From Plumapathes pennacea (taxonomy: Eukaryota; Cnidaria; Anthozoa; Antipatharia; Myriopathidae): a stretch of 64,000 bases of DNA. Positions 41,518 through 52,110 of this stretch are shown in pieces. Position 1 is the first letter of the stretch, and each line of letters begins with the position of its first letter. The notes beneath the pieces were generated by a model, which saw only the letters and a list, made by a program, of their open reading frames with translations, had not been told where the DNA came from and did no database searches. The stretch covers positions 8,634,067 through 8,698,066 of the forward strand of contig OZ038469.1 of assembly GCA_964036295.1 (NCBI GenBank). The letters are read 5' to 3'. The translations under genes and the position numbers were made by a program.

Positions 41518-42513
41518 ATGAAAAAGATGGAAAAGATTTATTACTCTTCGAAAGGATATTTGAAAGGCTTATCAGCAATTAAAAAACTTTCTTTAGAAGC
41601 TAGAGTCACTACAGAAGAAGCCAAAGATTGGCTATCAAAACAGGCTCTTTGGCAAATTTACAAATCTCCACCTAATTACGTTCCATCTCCACATTGGGCA
41701 ATTTCTGTCCCGAACGAAGCTCATCAAGCAGATCTATTATTTCTCCCCCATGACAAAGTTGGAAGAAAAATTTTCAAATATGCTTTAGTTGTTATCGACG
41801 TTGCTTCGAGATATGTTGACGCCGAGGGGCTAACAAGTAAATCAAGTGAAGAAGTATCTTCAGCCTTCAAAAAAATTTATTCAAGGAGGTTGAAATGGCC
41901 AAAAACTTTAATAGTAGATCCAGGAAGAGAATTTATGGGGAATTTAACAAACCTAATGAATCAAAATGGTGTTGTTATTAGGCGATCCGAAGCTGGCTAC
42001 CATAGGGCACAAGCATTCGTTGAGAGAGCAAACAAAACTTTGGGTGAAAAAATCTTTAGTCAACAATACGCCGACGAATTTGCTGCTATTGAAAGCGAAA
42101 GTAGATCAACAAAGTGGGTGAATAGACTTCCAAACATCATAAAAGCCATAAATAATCACGTTACTAGATTAACTGGCAAAAAAGCAATCGATGCTTACCG
42201 TGAGAAAAATGTTGAACAAGAATTGAAAAAATATTCAAGACCTGTTGGTTTCAATGAAAAGAGGATTGACGCGTACAACCTTAACGTAAGATATTTGTTA
42301 TCTCCTGGAGAGGAAGAAGGTGGAAGTGTAAGAAGGGCAACTGATCCTATATGGAGCACAAAAGTTTTTGAGTTGAAAAAATCTGTGATTTCTAAAAATC
42401 AACCAGTTTTGTATTATTTAGTAGATGGTCCAAAAAGAGGATTCGTCAGGGAAGAACTACAAGTCATTCCCGAAGACACAGAATTACCTCCTAAGTTTGT
42501 ATTAAAACAATAA
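41518..42513 (+). CDS. Retroviral-type integrase of the Polinton
   Basis: 331 residues. Catalytic triad candidates: Asp72 in HQADLLFLP, Asp135 in LIVDPGREF and Glu170 in AFVERANKTL, the last two about 35 residues apart as in the rve core. The C-terminal part has SPGEEEGGSVRRATDPIWS and a YYLVDGPKRGFVREEL strand pair, probably a DNA-binding SH3/chromo-like end. It inserts the element's linear DNA. The frame is intact, with an alternative start four codons in (MEKIYYSSKGY). Confidence 0.88.
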   Translation: MKKMEKIYYSSKGYLKGLSAIKKLSLEARVTTEEAKDWLSKQALWQIYKSPPNYVPSPHWAISVPNEAHQADLLFLPHDKVGRKIFKYALVVIDVASRYVDAEGLTSKSSEEVSSAFKKIYSRRLKWPKTLIVDPGREFMGNLTNLMNQNGVVIRRSEAGYHRAQAFVERANKTLGEKIFSQQYADEFAAIESESRSTKWVNRLPNIIKAINNHVTRLTGKKAIDAYREKNVEQELKKYSRPVGFNEKRIDAYNLNVRYLLSPGEEEGGSVRRATDPIWSTKVFELKKSVISKNQPVLYYLVDGPKRGFVREELQVIPEDTELPPKFVLKQ

Positions 42514-42641
42514 TATTCATTCCTATTTCCACTAACATTTCAAAATATCTTTTTCAAAATCCTTCCATCCAGCGTCGAAAACACTATGTCACCCTCAAAA
42601 ATTTCCACCAAAGGCACCTCTTATTCCGATTCTTCTTCCGA

Positions 42642-45127
42642 TTATTCATCAGACTCGTTGATTCCTCCTGACATGTAATGCCCAATCGAAAGAGTATCTA
42701 TTCCGTTGGGTAATATGTACCTTTTATCATCTTCCCTCGATAAAGCCACCTTGTTCACTTCCTCAGTGTAAATTTCATGATCGCGACTTCTAATTAGATT
42801 CATAATTCTCATTTTTCTTCCCCCTTTCATAAGACAATCCTTATAATCTTTAAAGTTTATATCTTTCGCGATAGTTGTCTTTTTTACCCCTTTACATTTT
42901 TTTCCTCCAATCTTGAAGAATCGATAATAAAAGAGTAAAGTTTGGCTCTCAATCCAACAAACTCTGAAATTTGATTTCCACCAACTTCATCCTTAAACAT
43001 TCCAATCACCTTTTTGTTAACCCCAGTAATAATTCCAGAAGGGTGATCTTTTGGAAAATTGCTAGTGTCAAACAATTTTAAAACGTCTACACTTATGTCT
43101 TTGTAAAAATCATCTGTTTGAATTTCATACATCAAAGAATCAGTGTCAGTAAACAACAACTTTGCCTTATCTTCGTACTTTTCCTTAATATAATTGTAAT
43201 GAAAATCATACATTAAAGTTTTACTTATGTCAAGAATGGACATCCCCAAATAAACTGGTTTATCAAAATACAATTTCGTTCTATGCATATGAATAGCTGC
43301 CAACTTATCACAAAATATCTTTCTTTTGTCAAAGCTTGGTTTTGAAATAAGTTTCTTGGCCTGCTTCTCATTGGTGACTAACCTAACGTTTACTCTATTT
43401 CTTATATTTTCCATCGTTTTTCCAAAAACGGAGTTGTTCATTAATTTAAAAAAGTCTTTTTCAAAATCGTTTTTCGCGCTTGCTCTTAGCTTTGTGTTCA
43501 AATCTATGTAACTTTTCAACCAATCACTTTCATCAAATTTTATACCTCGTCTTACCCTTTTAATCACCAAGCCTAATCTTTCATAATTTTTCAAAGCTTC
43601 GTGATGAACAATATACTTTTTCTTGTTACCAAGTGTAGGAACTAACTTTTCACATCCATTTAACATAATTCTTTCAGGAGCTAATGGGTAATCATTATGC
43701 AAGTCGTGTAACTCTTGGGGGTATTCAAGATCGACCTCCAGAATGCATGGAAATTCTCCCCAATCTTCTAATTCCTCTTTAGTCATCCACTCAAAATTTG
43801 ATTTTGGTAATGGCTTACTCATTGCCCATCCGTAAAGATTATTTGCGTCAAGATAAGTGATGTACTTGGTCTCTTTCGTGTTGTCAAAATTTTCCATATA
43901 GGGGTTATTCGCTTTTCCATGTCTTTTGCAAATCATTGAAACGCCACCTCTAATTCCCTTTTCAATCATAAGCAACATGTCTACGTCTCTGATTAGCTCA
44001 AGCTGAACTTTTGTTTTTTTCAAAGCCGCACTCCAAGCCAATCCTGGCGAAGTGTAAAACCAAGCTGGATCTAACTTGTAATTCTCAAGGCAAATATCTC
44101 TAAAATTCTCAAAAACGTCAGCTAACAACAACACATCTGACTTGAGATATATGTTGTGATATTTTCTCATGTTCTTGACCTTAAAAGTATCCCAAACTTT
44201 CTTGGCATGCTCATAATCTTCTTCTGATATGTTTTCGTCATTTAACCTGGAGTAAAACTCTTCTATAGGTGGAAGACTAGTTTCTTCTAATTTCTTTAGC
44301 GAATCAACGTAATCGTAAGGATAAACACCTTTTCTAAGTAGCAAATCAAGTCTATCACCTTTGTAAAATTTGGACAAATTCTTACATTTCTCTTTGCTAA
44401 GGTTATTTGCCAATTTTGCTAAACTAGAAGCCATAAACTTAAAACTGTCAATAAATCTAATATCCCTTCTTATCTTAACTAATTTGCCTGTATCTTCATT
44501 TATAAATTCGTCCACAACTATCTCTTTCTTAAAAGATATGTATTTTTCGTCTGTGTTGGGAATACAATCAACGTCTCCACCAAGTTCCGTTATTAAAATA
44601 TGCGCGTCGTAGTTTTGTAAATTGTGAAATATTACAGGATAAAACTTTGGAATTTTATAATCTAAATTACAACCATTATGTGCGGCTCCTCTAAACTCGC
44701 CAGTTATGTGACAATGATCTCTAACCTTTTCTTCTTCAAATATAAATTTTTCTTCACAAATATGGCAAATCTTTGAAGCTTTATAAATCTTCTTTTCATG
44801 TTTTCCAAACTTCATCTCTTTTGGATACTTTGTCCTGCTATAAATAGACTTTATTGTATCTTCTAATTGTTGAGTAAATAACTCGGCTAAATTTTCATCT
44901 GGTGATTTTTTAGATACTGTAAATGGGCCTAATGAAAGGCTATCATCAACACACTTCACGTAAAAGCAAAATCCAGAAGGTGTATGATTTTGATAAGCGT
45001 TTGAATAGCTCTTGCTTTTTGAAGGTGAACACGTTGATATCTTTTCCGTAAAACACTCAAAATCAGCATATATAACGAAAGGAACTCTCGTATTCTTATT
45101 TTTATCCTTGAATTCAACGTACTTCAA
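42642..45127 (-). pseudogene. Polinton protein-primed DNA polymerase B, exonuclease and polymerase part (broken)
   Basis: The main frame 42884-45127 (747 residues) has Exo I ADFE near residue 22, an embedded CHxC...DHCHITGEFRGAAHNGCN zinc motif, Exo II LQNYDAH, Exo III YLKSDVLLLADV, polymerase A YLDANNLYGWAM, B KLMNNSVFGKTMENI and C FTDTDSLMYE. All key residues are in place. A one-base shift in an A-run near 42900 stops the frame early, and the last part (IYTEEVNKVALSREDDKRY) follows in another frame from 42880 to 42642. At the 5' side it is cut off from its N-terminal part at 45114-45132. Confidence 0.88.
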
Positions 45128-46079
45128 CGTACTTCAATTCAACTATGTCTTCTGGCAATTCAATCTTTACAGCATCATATTTCGAACAATACTCTAGATG
45201 TTTTTCAAGCAACTTTTGACTTACAAAAGAATTCAAACAACGATCGCAAAAAAACCTATTATGATTTTTTTTGCTAACTTGTGAACTAAGAAGTCTAGAC
45301 TTGTTCTTCACCCAACAATAGTGCTTAGTATCTTTGTTTGATATTAAAATTAAATCAATGTGTTTCCTTTCGCAACTTATATTCTTACTAATTCTTAATG
45401 GGTAAACCTCATTTTCATAACCAAACACATTAACTGAAAACTTGTTGTACCTCTCAAATGCATTAATTTGATTTAAATTAGTTGGAAAATCAACCCCTTC
45501 CCAATTAAATTTCTTAGAATCTTCTCTCAACTTGTTCGTCAAACGTTGGGGGTTATTCATCGCTGGATAAACCGCGCTAGTTATTGCCCACTTGAAGCAT
45601 TCATTGTCATCAACATTTTTCACATTAACTATCGCTCCCTTTTTAGCAAGTTTCTCAGGTAATTTTACGTACGAACTTCCTGACAAAGGCTCATATGGAT
45701 TTATGTGAATGTCAAGACTCACCACTTCACTAAATACCCACCCTGAACCTTGATTTTGATAAGTGTCTATTTTTTCAACAAACTTGGATGAAAACTTGTC
45801 ATACATTCTCGAAAAATTAGTTGATTCAGTTACAACTTCAACTGAGCCCTTCTTATTCGAATTAAAGTAAGCAACGTTAACAATAGTTTCTCCAGTATCT
45901 AGTACAACTTTCTCAAACTCGCACGTTAACACAAGCATCACCTTTATGGGTTTTTCCGAGTTAGACACCAATTCCAAAACGTCATTTTTAGACTCTTTTA
46001 AAAACCCAATGTAATTCTTTACTTTATTTCCATCGATCCTATGTGTTTTTAAGTATCCATTAAAAGAGCTTTCTACCAA
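45114..46079 (-). pseudogene. Polinton polymerase B, N-terminal part (separated by a 10-bp duplication)
   Basis: 321 residues with GSGWVFSEV, LDIHINPYEPLSGSSYVKLP and a CERKHIDLILIS segment, then a zinc-finger-like FCDRCLNSFVSQKLLEKHLEYC near the end. In this family this part precedes the exonuclease domain in one protein. Here a tandem repeat of 10 bases (gtacttcaac repeated at about 45117-45136) shifts the frame just before the Exo I block. The break looks recent because the rest is intact. Confidence 0.8.
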
Positions 46080-46392
46080 ATGGGTTTTTTTTTTGACTAA
46101 TTATCCTCTCTTTTCCCTTATACGTTCCTAATTTTTCGTATATTTTTTTAATTTGTTTCTTTAATGCCTCAACTCGCTCATTGGCCTTCTTCTTCACTTT
46201 CTTTGGAACATAGGATAAAATCCAATTCGCAAAATCGTTAATTCTTTTTTTTGCTAAATTGGCCGACCTTGAGGCTAACTCCATTAAAGATTTAGGCTTA
46301 AACACTTGTTTAGTAGGTTTCATAACGGGAGCGTCAAAATCAACATGTTCATCCATAATATTCTCTCTGTTTTCCATAGCGTTATTTGTCAT
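46060..46392 (-). CDS. Basic Polinton protein sharing its start with the left-end ORF
   Basis: 110 residues. The first 14 residues are identical to those of the ORF at 31931, because both start inside the inverted repeats. The unique part has PTKQVFKPKSLMELASRSANLAKKRINDF and is Lys-rich (KKVKKKANERVEALKKQIKK). It overlaps the polymerase N-terminal frame by 20 bp. Function unknown; possibly a DNA-binding or terminal-protein-like factor, but this is speculation. Confidence 0.55.
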   Translation of the reverse strand: MTNNAMENRENIMDEHVDFDAPVMKPTKQVFKPKSLMELASRSANLAKKRINDFANWILSYVPKKVKKKANERVEALKKQIKKIYEKLGTYKGKERIISQKKNPFGRKLF

Positions 46393-46607
46393 ATTTAACT
46401 AAAATTGTTTAGCCTTTAAACTAAAAAATCAATTTTTTATGAAGTCATGATATCGAGTAATTCTTAACTATTTGTTCTGGAACCGGCCATCATTATCTAA
46501 TGAAATCGCGTTAGTCGATGTCGGAATATCGAGTATCGCGTTAGTCAATATCGCGATTTCGGGTATCGCGTTAGTCGTTGTGCTGGAACCGGCTCTTTAT
46601 ATCTACT
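46350..46607 (-). repeat. Right terminal inverted repeat of the Polinton
   Basis: Reverse match of 31716-31973, with differences concentrated in the inner module (a few substitutions and a small indel near 46455-46480). It ends CTACT before the ATCTG flank. Confidence 0.88.
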
Positions 46608-46612
46608 ATCTG

Positions 46613-47420
46613 GATTAGAACAGTCAGCAACTCCTCGTAAGTAAGCCTTGCTGTAGCCAACGTCTTCTTCAGGCATCTCTTCACACATCTAACTAGGCGT
46701 TCAAAGAATCCTCCCCACCATGGGGACCGCTCAACGTTGTATCGCCACTTAATCCCCTTCAAGGACAGAAACCCTTGAACTTCAGCACTCTTGAATGTAG
46801 TGCCATTGTCGGACACAACAAAGGATGGGACTCCTCGTCTTCCAATGAAATGCTTAAAGCTCCTAATGAAGGCTTCAGAACTGGCGTCAGGTACCAAATC
46901 CAAGTGTATTGCTCGGCTGCTTGCGCAGGTGTACAGGGCAATGAACACTTTCTTCATTTCGTCTGTTTTCAGGTGTATGGTCTCTCACAAATAATGGACC
47001 GGCGTAGTCAACTCCAATCTTTGTGAAGGCAAAATCATCACTCAAGCGGTAATCTGGTAATGGAAGTGCAGGCGGTGTGCCATAGGACTTCCCTTCTGCT
47101 CTCTTGCAAACAGTACACTTCGCCAGAACTCGTTTTACTACTTGTCGGCCCTTTGGAATCCAGAATCGCGTTCGCACTTGGGCCAAGGTTTCTTGTACTC
47201 AGTTGTGTATCACATCGTCATGGCAACGCAGGACTATCAGGTTTGTCAGGTGATGGTCAGCGGGCAGCAGGATGGGGAACTTGGAATCGTGTGGTAAAGG
47301 CGCGTTGTCGATTCTACCACGGCATCGAAGAATTCCATCTTCATCTTCGTACAAATTCAGCGACAACTTCTTCTGCTTAAACTTCTCACTCCTCTTCGTT
47401 GAAACTTGTAACTCTTCCAT
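46613..47420 (-). pseudogene. BEL/Pao integrase, N-terminal zinc finger and catalytic core
   Basis: The minus-strand readings give a C-x-x-C zinc-binding block (CTVCKRAEG), the first catalytic aspartate (FTKIGVDYAGPL), then after a frame change near 46960 the rest of the core, with ASSEAFIRSFKHFIGRRG, VSDNGTTF and the PWWGGFFERLVR glutamate. An in-frame TGA lies near 47199. The frame then runs into the Polinton at 46612. Dead by several lesions. Confidence 0.8.
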
Positions 47421-48715
47421 TTTTTCTCAACAAAACTTGTTTCTTCAGTGGTGAGTTCACCTGTCGTGGGCGTTGATTTTGTCGGTCGGCATCTAACGTT
47501 GTGCAAAAAACGCAGCACATGCGCAGTCACTCTTAGCAGGGTATCCACGCTACTGTATCTTGTAGCCTTCACTACCCTCTCGAGGCTAGAGTTGTGGCTG
47601 GCGGTAGTGCTGTTGACAGTTACTGAAGTACTTGCTCTGCTGGATTTCAATTCTTGGTCAACTGGTCCAGAAGAACTGTTCGCTAGCTGTTTGGGCCATT
47701 CTTTCTCGGCCTTCAACAAGAAGGGAGGGCCATGCCACCACTTTGTGCTGTGCGCTATCTCAGTTGCTGTAGCTCCTCGGGACGCAATGTCTGCTGGATT
47801 CTCCTGGGTGGGGCAGTACCTCCAAGAGTCCGTTGGGACCATTTTCCTAATCTCCGTTACACGGTTCTGTACGAACTGCTTGTACTCTTTCGTTGGGCTT
47901 CTAATCCAAGCTAATGCGACGGCTGAATCTGACCAATATACAATGGACTTTATCTTCAGTACATCATCCAGGGCCTTTCGGACGCTGTTGGAAAGCTTTG
48001 CCGAGACTAGGCAGGCTATTAGCTCGAGGCTTGGCATCGTCTGCTTGGTCAGGGGGGCAACGCGCGTTTTCGACGTGACAAGATTACAGTGGACGGTACC
48101 TCCATGTTCACAACGTAGATAGACTGCAGATCCATACGCAGCTTCTGAGGCATCTCCAAACACATGCAACTGGACTGATGTAACGTCATCATGAGATGGC
48201 TCAGGGCAATAGCGTCTGGGAACTGCAATGCCATGAACTTCTTCCAGACTTCGGATCAGCGTTTGCCATTTGATGCTCAACCTGTCGTTCAGTGGATCGT
48301 CCCAGTTTAGATTCTGCTTGCACAAATCTTGAAACAAACGTTTGAACTCTAGGACAACTGGAGAAATCAGGCCTACAGGGTCGTAGAACTTCGCTGTAGC
48401 GCAGAGGACAATTCGCTTGGTGGTAATTTCTGAGTCAACAGCCGTCAAAGCTTTCGAAAATTCAAAGTTCAGTTCGTCTTTGTGACGATTCCATTCTTGC
48501 CCTAGTACTCTCGGATTGGTGTCGTTTTCCTTGGAGAACACTGACTGTGTATATCCTCGGTCTTCTTCAGTCACTGATCCTTGTTGTGGTCGACTCTGTA
48601 GGGCCTTGGCTTGATCCTGGCTTTCTCGTAGTGACTTCATGACTTCTTCGGAGTTGCTAACCCTCTTGCGCATATTGAATCCACCTCTGCGAGGATCGAC
48701 CAAACCTTTTTGCAT
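47357..48715 (-). pseudogene. BEL/Pao Pol: RT C-terminal region and RNase H
   Basis: 452 residues open. After the RT thumb region (KFYDPVGLISPVVLEFKRLFQDLC, typical of Pao-type Pol) come RNase H blocks VFGDASEAAYG, PSLELIA and YWSDSAVALAWI, then NPADIASRG and a WWHGPPFL segment leading to integrase. It overlaps the upstream RT frame by about 80 bp, so a frameshift lies near 48640-48715. Confidence 0.85.
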
Positions 48716-49560
48716 AGCTCTAACGCAGCAGGTGTAGATCTTGATCCAGACACATAGTCGTCCACGTAGAGCGATCTCAGAAGTTCCTTCACTACCCCCG
48801 GCTGTGTTATGGCGTACTGGTTGAGGTGGTGACGTATGGTAGCGTTCAATATGAATGGACTGGATGTGACTCCAAACACGACTCGGGTGAATCTCATCAG
48901 ACGGATTTCTGGGCTCTCTTTAAAGGGGTCGTCAACCCACAGGAAGCACAGATAATCGCGATGCTCTGGTGCGATGGAAATGTTCAGGAATGCTTTCTCT
49001 ATGTCCGCTGCAACTGCTACCTTGTGCGCCCGGAAGCGAACCAGGATGTCGAAGATGAATGGCGAGAGCGGCGGGCCAGCATACAGGCATTTATTCAGGC
49101 TTGGACCGGCTCCCCTTGGCGGACGCATCATAAACAACTCGCAGCTTGGTAGTTTTCTTGGTCATTCTAATCACTTCTTTGTGAGGGAGGTAATGGACAC
49201 TCCCTGGAGGTGGCGTCTCTTTCTCTGGGACAAGTTCGACAATTCTTCCATTGATTTGCTCTTCAAGTATCCCGTTGTATCGCGAAGAACATCGGGCTTG
49301 GTTTGAAGGTGGGGCAACAGTGAAGCAAGCCTTTTCTGACAGGCGAAGTAATTGTCAGGTAGGACTGGGTGGTCTTCCTTAAAGGGCAGTTTAGCTTCAT
49401 ATCTCTTGCCATCAAATTTAACTTCTATGAACTTGCCGTAGACTGATGTCTCGTCCTTCTGGATACCCAGGGTCTCAATATCCCAAAATCTGCTGAGCTG
49501 CTCACTTATCTCATTCCCTGTTTGAGCTGGGCATGTTGTCCACTCTCAGTGAATGTGTCG
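48637..49560 (-). pseudogene. BEL/Pao Pol: reverse transcriptase
   Basis: The open frame 48637-49137 holds AADIEKAFLNI (first catalytic Asp) and YVDDYVSG (YxDD). Upstream to about 49560 the sequence encodes the RT start (PHKEVIRMTKKTTKLRVVYDA), but with a frame change near 49130. The element copied its RNA into DNA in cytoplasmic particles; this copy is inactive. Confidence 0.8.
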
Positions 49561-49766
49561 AATTGACGTTCACTGCACACTCCACGTTACCGTTGCAACT
49601 GAGGACTACTGGACCTGAGACTACCCAACCCAACTTGGTTTTCAGAGCCACAGGGCCTTGATTCTCCCCCGTCTAACACTTCCAGTGAAAAAGTTCCAGT
49701 GGTAGTCGGCACCAATCAGAACATCAACTTCAATTTCACTAGATGTAGCAGGTATGTCTGCTAAGT

Positions 49767-50533
49767 TCAAACCTTGCAGGTGTGGACTGCTAATTCTACT
49801 GCTTGGTTACTCAGAGAACTGCAAATGGTGGGCACACTGTAGGCATTTACGTATAGCTCCATGTCATCAACACTTGTAATGGATAGCTGCACTAGCTCAC
49901 AGTACCTCAGTTTGGGGTTTTCGTCTCCAAATGCCTTGATCAATAACTCGTCTGCTCCAACCTGGGGCAACTTTAGAGTGTCCTGCAATCGATGTGAGAC
50001 ATACGTACGCTGATTGCAGGAATCGAAGATTATTCTGGCATTCACCTTCCTTGGTGGGTCATTGGGGCTACCAACTGGTGCTGTAGCAGTTTGTAGCAAC
50101 ACAGAGGTGCTACTATTCACACACATACTTGTACTCGATGTGCCTCCTTCACTTCTGGGTGGCAGCTGTGGTTCTATCTGGGATCGTTGAGCTCCACTTT
50201 TAAACCTGCAATTATCTTTCTCACACAAGGCTGTGTGATGATGGCCTCCACATTTGAAACATTTGAGATGCGATGAACAGTTCCTCGCCAATGTCCAGAT
50301 TTCAAACACAAGAAACACTTGCCTTTCTTTCGAAGAATTTTTCGTCGAGCTGCCACATTAGTTACTATGCAGCACTTGATCGATGCATGATGCTGACCAC
50401 AGAAGATACAAGAAGGACTGGCAGAGTTATCTTTGCCAGCATACAAAGCAGATGCTGTGAACGGTGCTTTCCCCCTACTCTTATTCCATCCCTTTGGGGA
50501 GAACTGGATGATGAGGCTTTCATCTGAGCACAT
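49767..50533 (-). pseudogene. BEL/Pao Gag zinc knuckles and aspartic protease
   Basis: Two overlapping frames. The first (50174-50533) has CIFCGQHHASIKC and CFLCLKSGHW zinc knuckles. The second (49767-50318) has CFKCGGHHHTALC and then a protease-like ARIIFDSCNQRTYVS, where the usual D-S/T-G is changed to DSC. A frame change separates them near 50280. The 49561-49766 stretch that follows is protease-to-RT linker, decayed. Confidence 0.75.
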
Positions 50534-51474
50534 CTCTCTCTGGCTTCTAATTCCTCTTTGAATGCCACCAGAACCTCATTCACTTCCCACTTATCCTTGT
50601 CAAACTTCCTACTGATGAGCAACCTCAGTTCCTCCGGTATCTTATTCAGAATGACTGGCACTAACAAAGTACCATAAGACTCCGACGATACGCCAAGGCT
50701 TTGCAGGCTCCTATTGTGGATTTCCATTTTGTCATACAACTGACGGACTCCCTTGATCTCTGCGGCGTTCACAACAGGCTCCAAATTCAACATTGAATCC
50801 ATGTGACTCGATATGATAATTTGACTCTTACCAAATCTGTCGTTAAGCAACTTTACAGCTGAATCGTAATTCTCTTCGGTGAGAGAAAGTCCAGTGATTG
50901 CCGACGCTGCAGTAACTTCTAACAGGCTCTTTAAGTAGTTGAATTTGTCCACATTCGACACATTTATTACAATGTTATTGTGAACGGCGCCGCAGAAGCT
51001 GTCCCAAAACGATTTCCATTCAGTAGCTTCGCCGGCAAATTTCTTTAAAACCAACTTCGGTAATCTTGCTTTTGGTTTCGGAGAGGACTTTATTGACGTT
51101 TCGCTCAGCTGGTTGGAATTAGCGCTACTGATGGAGTTGTCTTGGGGCATTTCAGACTTTTCAAGGCATGGTCAATCTTAATGAGTGTTCGATTTATCGA
51201 CTCACCGAATTCGCTCGCCTCGTGGATTTCTCCCTTGATATCTCCGTCTTCGTCGATAGCTTCAATAATGGCTTCATCAAGCCTCTGTAACACTTCTTTC
51301 TTCTCTTTTAGGGTTAAGGTTTAGGTTTTCTAACTCCTCGGCTATCCCTTGAAAGACATTCAGAGTTTCTTGCGCGTACTGGATTGTTCGCTTCACGAAC
51401 GAGCGATGACCGCCACGAACTTTCTTATTTTGGTCGGACATTTTTGTTGTTCGGGTTCTAATATCCGGCTCCAA
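50365..51474 (-). pseudogene. BEL/Pao Gag
   Basis: The N-terminal start lies near the PBS (MSDQNKKVRGGHRSFVKRTI). A frame change follows near 51280, then a coiled segment, then the conserved Gag core (PKLVLKKFAGEATEWKSFWD, FNYLKSLLEVTAASAITGL), the DUF1759-type domain of BEL/Pao Gag. Three frames are needed to read it, so it is decayed. Confidence 0.8.
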
Positions 51475-51480
51475 GGACCA
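51463..51480 (-). other. Primer-binding-site candidate of the BEL element
   Basis: Directly inside the 5' LTR remnant, on the minus strand: tggtccttggagccggat. Many BEL elements have a closely similar TGGTCCTTCGAGCCGG at this place, so I take it as the tRNA primer site. Confidence 0.6.
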
Positions 51481-51544
51481 TGTTGTGGAATTGATGCTGT
51501 ACTCGTAACGAACTAAACGTTTACAATGTGAACTCGACTCTCAA
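51481..51544 (-). repeat. 5' LTR remnant of the BEL element (64 bp)
   Basis: Matches the first 64 bp of the 3' LTR at 30933 (two differences), then similarity stops abruptly. The remaining 100 or so bp are missing, replaced by sequence that leads into the inverted repeat at 51573. Confidence 0.75.
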
Positions 51545-51572
51545 ACTCTAAGACAAAAAACTCATGTGTTCG

Positions 51573-51720
51573 CATTTGACAACGGTTATGCATACGGGAA
51601 AGACTCCACTCACATGCCATAATTTAAGCTTTCATGTTTATATCCCAGTTTTTCCATTAGGGCCGATAATGGAAGCATTATTTTGAGGTCGATTTTGTCT
51701 TCTCGCAGAGCACCCGGGAA
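51573..51720. repeat. Inverted repeat flanking the BEL element, right member
   Basis: Reverse match of 30527-30671. It lies just outside the truncated 5' LTR, while the other member lies about 260 bp outside the 3' LTR. Confidence 0.75.
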
Positions 51721-52110
51721 GGAACTGTTGCCGCAAAAATGAAATAAGAAACTGAACGAACTAAAACTTATATTTTTATAACTAGATACATTAAGCCTTC
51801 ATCATGACAAAGTTTGGATAATTTTGATATTTCTGCCCTGCACGGCGTAGGTGATAGTTACAAGAACTCGCTCTTAACCATCTTCTTCACCTTTATTAGA
51901 GACTATACTAATGTGTTAGAAATTTCTCAAGTATGTTTTGATGATTTCCTCGTTGTTTTGACGTGTTCGTTGACGATTTTATCTCTAGTTGATTCATTGA
52001 CGTAATACAAGCAATAATAACCACATAACATACTATGAAAATATTGATATTGTGAGCTATTATATATGTAGCTTGAGTTTCAAATGTCTGATAATATGAG
52101 AAGACACTTA
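51721..52110. other. AT-rich intergenic, no gene recognised
   Basis: Nothing recognisable before the first array unit starts at about 52111. Confidence 0.35.

Larger units (their letters stand above)
31716..46607. mobile_element. Polinton/Maverick DNA transposon, 14.9 kb
   Basis: Defined by 258-bp terminal inverted repeats starting AGTAGATATAAAGAGCC and flanked by ATCTG at 31711-31715 and 46608-46612. Removing the element and one flank copy restores continuity of the BEL integrase sequence. It carries the Polinton hallmark genes: protein-primed PolB, retroviral-type integrase, packaging ATPase and a probable capsid protein. Ends beginning AG are typical. The family usually has a 6-bp duplication; five bases match exactly here, six if a one-base end slip is allowed. 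Confidence 0.92.

Noticed and set aside
42884..46079. Two separate polymerase genes instead of one broken gene
   Set aside because: The break coincides with an exact 10-bp tandem repeat, and the two parts are the consecutive domains of one known protein type.
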